Part shown: one piece after another, positions 16,434-19,256 of the stretch
How the letters are laid out: each line of letters opens with the position of its first letter
How positions within the stretch are numbered: the first letter of the stretch is position 1
Assembly: GCA_045133795.1 (NCBI GenBank)
Contig: JBGUUT010000023.1
Location: forward strand, 1-19,256
Length of the DNA: 19,256 nucleotides
DNA from: RGIG8597 sp045133795
Lineage (GTDB): Bacteria > Spirochaetota > GWE2-31-10
Direction of reading: 5' to 3'
Notes under the pieces: model-generated
What the model was told of the DNA's origin: nothing
Seen by the model: the letters and a program-made list of their open reading frames with translations, nothing else
The model's database searches: none
Translations under genes and position numbers: made by a program

Positions 16434-16694
16434 ATGCTTTCATGTCATTGTAATATAAAAGAATCTGAAAATAAAAACTGGATTTGCTTATCTTCAATTC
16501 CTCCGTATAAATGTCCGCATAATACATTTAATACCAACAAAACATTTTGTTTTAATAAGAAAAATGCGATTTTTTTAAAGAAATATAATCTTACATTAGG
16601 AATTATTTTACTTTTCACTCCTTTATTCCCATTCTCCATATATTTCTTTATTAGTGCAGCATTAATAAAATATGATAAGAAAAAATCGCCTTAG
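16434..16694 (+). CDS. Small Cys-rich protein with one membrane hairpin or helix
   Basis: Not recognised. The 86-residue product has five cysteines in its first 39 residues (C4, C6, C18, C27, C39) plus H5 and H29. These include CHC near the start and KCPHN, suggesting a small metal-binding or zinc-ribbon-like head. A hydrophobic stretch (about 52-77, with a Pro-Phe-Pro kink) and a Lys-rich tail follow. AAAGG lies about 8 bp before the ATG and a TATAAT box is upstream. Its stop codon overlaps the folC stop on the other strand at 16691-16694. It fits a small membrane protein with a cytoplasmic metal-binding head. It could also be a chance frame; the upstream signals and tight tail-to-tail fit argue against that. 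Confidence 0.5.
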   Translation: MLSCHCNIKESENKNWICLSSIPPYKCPHNTFNTNKTFCFNKKNAIFLKKYNLTLGIILLFTPLFPFSIYFFISAALIKYDKKKSP

Positions 16695-17992
16695 GAAAAT
16701 TTATTAAAATACCATTCTTTAAACGGACCAGATAAATAAAAAGAACCTGTCACTAATTTTGCATTAGAATACTTGGAATTTCTCATAAAAATATCAAAAG
16801 CCTCTTCTTGCTCAGGAATAACTTCTATCTTACAAGAATACTTCTGCAATTCACTCGCTAATAATTGAATATCAGCTTGTTTATACGCAGAAAGATTCGT
16901 TACTAAAACCTGATTCGCTATTTTCGATATTTTTTTGCTTATATACTGAACATCTTTTGTATCACACACACTAAACAAAATATCCCATTTTCTCTTTGGG
17001 AAATGTTTTCCCAGTGCAACAACCAAACTGTCAATAGATTCTTTATTATGTGCCGTATCAATAAAAAGATTCTGCTCAACTGAAAGCTTCTCAATCCGTC
17101 CGGAAATATTCAAATCTATAGAACCATATATTTTTAAATGCTCTATAAGATTCGGAGATATCTGTAAAACACATTCCAATGCCGTAAGAAAATTCCAAAT
17201 TTGATGTTTTCCATAAAACGGCAAAAGAAAGTTTATTTCATCTTTGTCTTTTCGTTTAAACGAAAAAGCAACTCCTTCTTCGGAATATCGAATATTTCTC
17301 ACTTTATAAAGCTTTTTTACTGAATAAAAAGGAGATAATTGCTTCTTTGCAATATTTGAAAACACACTGCTACATCTATATCGCTGTTTACCAAATATAA
17401 CCGGAGATTTTGGTTTTATAATTCCGGCTTTTTCACTTGCAATTTGCTTTATTGTACTACCTAAAATCTCAATATGATCAAAACCGATAGTTGTAATTAC
17501 AGACATTTCAGGAACAATAACATTAGTACAATCAAGTCGGCCGCCCAATCCTGTTTCAATTACAAAATAATCCGCATCTTTTTGAATCCCATACATAATT
17601 GCAATTAAGAAAAAAAATTCAAAAGTTGTCGGCGTTAATTGATTCTTCTCAAAAATGTTTTTTAATGAATTAGTGATTTCTATTAAATTGTCATCAGAAA
17701 TCTCCATCATATTGTACATGATACGCTCATTTGTTCTTACCAAGTGAGGGGAAGTAAATGTTAACGTATTATAACCACATTCAAGTAAAAGCCTAGTTAT
17801 AAATAAAGACGTACTGCCTTTACCTTTTGTACCCGCAATATGTATACATTTAAGTCTACTGTGAGGATTTCCCAAACATTCTAAAATATTTCTTATATTA
17901 TCTAAAGAATAACATGATGTAGATGTACCTGCTTTTTCAAGGTTTGTGAAAGAATATATATAATCCAGAGTATCTTCAATATTTTGAAACAT
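16691..17992 (-). CDS. folC: Folylpolyglutamate synthase/dihydrofolate synthase
   Basis: Mur-ligase-type ATP enzyme that adds glutamate to folates, and in many bacteria also to dihydropteroate. The P-loop is AGTKGKGST at 53-61, followed by FTSPHL (79-84), ETGLGGRLDCTN (146-157) with acidic metal ligands, H173 in GFDHIEILG, and K188 in SEKAGIIKP, the site usually carbamylated. The C-terminal domain carries LFIDTAHN, where the family normally has D-G-A-H-N. GGGG lies before the ATG. It follows mazG by 38 bp on the same strand, so the two are probably co-transcribed. Whether it has both activities cannot be told from the sequence. Confidence 0.94.
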   Translation of the reverse strand: MFQNIEDTLDYIYSFTNLEKAGTSTSCYSLDNIRNILECLGNPHSRLKCIHIAGTKGKGSTSLFITRLLLECGYNTLTFTSPHLVRTNERIMYNMMEISDDNLIEITNSLKNIFEKNQLTPTTFEFFFLIAIMYGIQKDADYFVIETGLGGRLDCTNVIVPEMSVITTIGFDHIEILGSTIKQIASEKAGIIKPKSPVIFGKQRYRCSSVFSNIAKKQLSPFYSVKKLYKVRNIRYSEEGVAFSFKRKDKDEINFLLPFYGKHQIWNFLTALECVLQISPNLIEHLKIYGSIDLNISGRIEKLSVEQNLFIDTAHNKESIDSLVVALGKHFPKRKWDILFSVCDTKDVQYISKKISKIANQVLVTNLSAYKQADIQLLASELQKYSCKIEVIPEQEEAFDIFMRNSKYSNAKLVTGSFYLSGPFKEWYFNKFS

Positions 17993-18030
17993 TTATCCCC
18001 ATCCAGCTGATTAATAATATTACAATTTTA

Positions 18031-18888
18031 TTAGTCATTATTCCCTTGCTCATATTTTTTTTTAAGATTTTCTAATGCATTATCAAAAGATGATTCTGAA
18101 AGCAAAATCTTTGCATTTCGCCAAAATTCCAACAACTGCTCATGAGTAAAATCTTTCAATTTTTTTCTATCATCAGAAATCTTTGCTAAAATTTCCACTA
18201 ACCGAAATCTTTCTGAAAAACGCTTATTACACTTAAATAAAGCCGTTTCTGCATCCACATCTAAGTGTTTTGCCAAATGAATAGTCGCAAACAACAAATC
18301 GCCAATTTCAGCTTCTATATGCTCAAACTCTCCACCATTAATCGCATCTTCTATTTCTTCAATCTCTTCTTTTACTTTTCCAAGAACAGATAAATAATCT
18401 TCTTTAGGCCAATCAAAGCCGTTTTTTATTACTTCATTCTGAATCTTTTTTGATTTCGGTAAAGCTGATAATTTTTCCGGGACATTATCCAAAATTGAAT
18501 CATTTTGAGTCTTTATATCTTTTCGTTCTTGCTTCTTAATTTCATCCCACAAACGATTTACTTCTTCTTCTGATTCTACTTTTACATCAGAAAAAATATG
18601 CGGATGACGACGAATCATCTTCTCTGAAATCGAATCTATAACATCTGAGATTGAAAAATGTCCGTTTTCTTTTGCTATTTGAGAATGAAGAACTACTTGA
18701 AGTAACAAATCCCCGAGTTCTTCCCGTAAATGATTATAATCATTGCTTATAATAGTATCAGCAACTTCGTTACTTTCTTCAAATAAAAAAGGTAAAAGTG
18801 ATTGGTGGGTTTGTTTTTTATCCCAAGGACAACCGTTAGGTCCACGTAGGGTAGCTATAATTTCTACAAGTTTATCAAACTTTTCCAT
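18031..18888 (-). CDS. mazG: Nucleoside triphosphate pyrophosphohydrolase MazG
   Basis: Hydrolyses NTPs to NMP and pyrophosphate, cleaning nucleotide pools. It has two MazG domains. The first has LRGPNGCPWDKKQTHQSL, then EESNE (37-41) and EELGD (56-60), and the basic MIRRHPHIFSD. The second has EEIEE (174-178) and EAEIGD (192-197), ending in KRFSERF. These are the E-E-x-x-E and E-x-x-D magnesium sites. I chose ATG 18888 (285 residues), where family homology begins. An in-frame ATG at 18942 would add 18 hydrophobic residues unlike the family and would lie upstream of a TACAAT -10-like box (18930-18935, minus). No well-placed ribosome site is visible for 18888. It is upstream of folC. Confidence 0.93.
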   Translation of the reverse strand: MEKFDKLVEIIATLRGPNGCPWDKKQTHQSLLPFLFEESNEVADTIISNDYNHLREELGDLLLQVVLHSQIAKENGHFSISDVIDSISEKMIRRHPHIFSDVKVESEEEVNRLWDEIKKQERKDIKTQNDSILDNVPEKLSALPKSKKIQNEVIKNGFDWPKEDYLSVLGKVKEEIEEIEDAINGGEFEHIEAEIGDLLFATIHLAKHLDVDAETALFKCNKRFSERFRLVEILAKISDDRKKLKDFTHEQLLEFWRNAKILLSESSFDNALENLKKKYEQGNND

Positions 18889-18955
18889 AATAAAGATATT
18901 TATCCTTTTCCCAATTAGGAAATTCAGACATTGTATCAGCATAAACGTAGTAATT

Positions 18956-18986
18956 ATAAAAAAAGACGATTGAAAACAATCGCCTT
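18956..18986 (-). terminator. Terminator after the tRNA-Val pair
   Basis: On the minus strand, AAGGCGATTG, a TTTT loop, then CAATCGTCTT and further T residues form a 10-bp stem with one G-U pair and a U tract. It lies 10 bp beyond the 3' end of the nearer tRNA gene and upstream of mazG. Confidence 0.85.
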
Positions 18987-18996
18987 ATTTTATAAG

Positions 18997-19069
18997 TGGG
19001 CAGTGCCAGGATCGAACTGACGACATTCTGCTTGTAAGGCAGACGCTCTCCCAACTGAGCTAACCGCCC
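18997..19069 (-). tRNA. tRNA-Val (UAC), copy 2
   Basis: A 73-nt cloverleaf on the minus strand. Acceptor arms GGGCGGT/ACTGCCC pair with one G-U. The D arm has GCTC/GAGC. The anticodon stem TCTGC/GCAGA encloses loop CTTACAA with anticodon UAC, reading valine codons. The T arm GTCAG/CTGGC encloses TTCGATC. The 3' CCA is not encoded, so a nucleotidyltransferase must add it. Identical to the copy at 19116-19188. Confidence 0.96.
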
Positions 19070-19086
19070 GGTTTAATAAATATAAC

Positions 19087-19115
19087 TTTTCTCTCTAAAT
19101 TAAAGAGAGAGAAAA
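19087..19115 (-). repeat. Hairpin between the two tRNA genes
   Basis: TTTTCTCTCT (19087-19096) and AGAGAGAAAA (19106-19115) pair over 10 bp in the 46-nt spacer, directly next to the 3' end of the upstream tRNA. There is no following U tract on the minus strand, so it looks more like a processing spacer than a terminator. Confidence 0.45.
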
Positions 19116-19188
19116 TGGGCAGTGCCAGGATCGAACTGACGACATTCTGCTTGTAAGGCAGACGCTCTCCCAACTGAGCTAACCGCCC
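19116..19188 (-). tRNA. tRNA-Val (UAC), copy 1
   Basis: Same 73-nt sequence as the gene at 18997-19069, base for base, with anticodon UAC and no encoded CCA. It is transcribed first. The two are probably one precursor cut into two tRNAs, ending at the terminator at 18956-18986. Confidence 0.96.
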
Positions 19189-19256
19189 CTTCTTTTAACT
19201 CAGCATGTTCTACTCCCCACTAACAACACACTCCTCCTAAGAGCCAGGAACCAACA
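19189..19256. other. Unassigned edge of the window
   Basis: This stretch should hold the tRNA promoter (minus strand), but I see no convincing -35/-10 pair and no gene before the window ends. Confidence 0.3.

Noticed and set aside
18889..18942. Longer MazG start at ATG 18942
   Set aside because: The added 18 residues are hydrophobic and unlike the family, and a -10-like box lies within them, so translation there is unlikely.

Overview
The window is AT-rich bacterial chromosome. It joins a conserved housekeeping block (translation, replication, pyrimidine and folate metabolism, two tRNA genes) to a more variable left side with a broken gene, repeats and surface-glycan genes. The order rpsF-ssb-rpsR-rplI-dnaB, a long double-domain SppA, an Mbeg1/DUF2974-type hydrolase and an AAA-ATPase/PD-(D/E)XK protein together suggest a Treponema-like spirochaete. 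This rests on gene content and remembered gene order only, so it is a tentative placement.

Layout. Positions 1-500 are non-coding and hold a tandem ~84-bp repeat of two hairpins, followed by a GC-rich palindrome cluster. Positions 565-2114 (minus) carry an AAA-ATPase/PD-(D/E)XK nuclease-like gene split by one frameshift. Positions 2253-6816 (plus) form a surface-polysaccharide region: a family 2 glycosyltransferase, a dead fragment of an acyltransferase-3 gene, and three genes resembling a GtrABC-type module (DUF6056/GT-C-like membrane protein, GtrB-like polyprenyl-phosphate glycosyltransferase, GtrA-like flippase). A short unrecognised and probably damaged ORF follows, then a strong terminator.

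Positions 6945-8801 are the rpsF-ssb-rpsR-rplI operon with its own promoter and terminator. Positions 8851-15024 hold dnaB-sppA-pyrD-pyrK-pyrC in close succession, ending at a terminator shared with the converging DUF2974 gene (15088-16224, minus). A small Cys-rich single-TM ORF (16434-16694, plus) meets the mazG-folC pair (minus) tail to tail. Two identical tRNA-Val(UAC) genes with a terminator (minus) close the window.

Functional links. PyrC makes dihydroorotate and PyrD/PyrK oxidises it to orotate. DnaB, SSB and the MazG nucleotide hydrolase serve replication and nucleotide-pool upkeep. FolC serves folate metabolism. The glycan genes would make, flip and transfer a lipid-linked sugar onto a surface polymer. 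The clearest oddities are the covarying hairpin repeat, the acyltransferase remnant, the Gtr-like module with an uncharacterised third component, and several broken reading frames, all on the left side.
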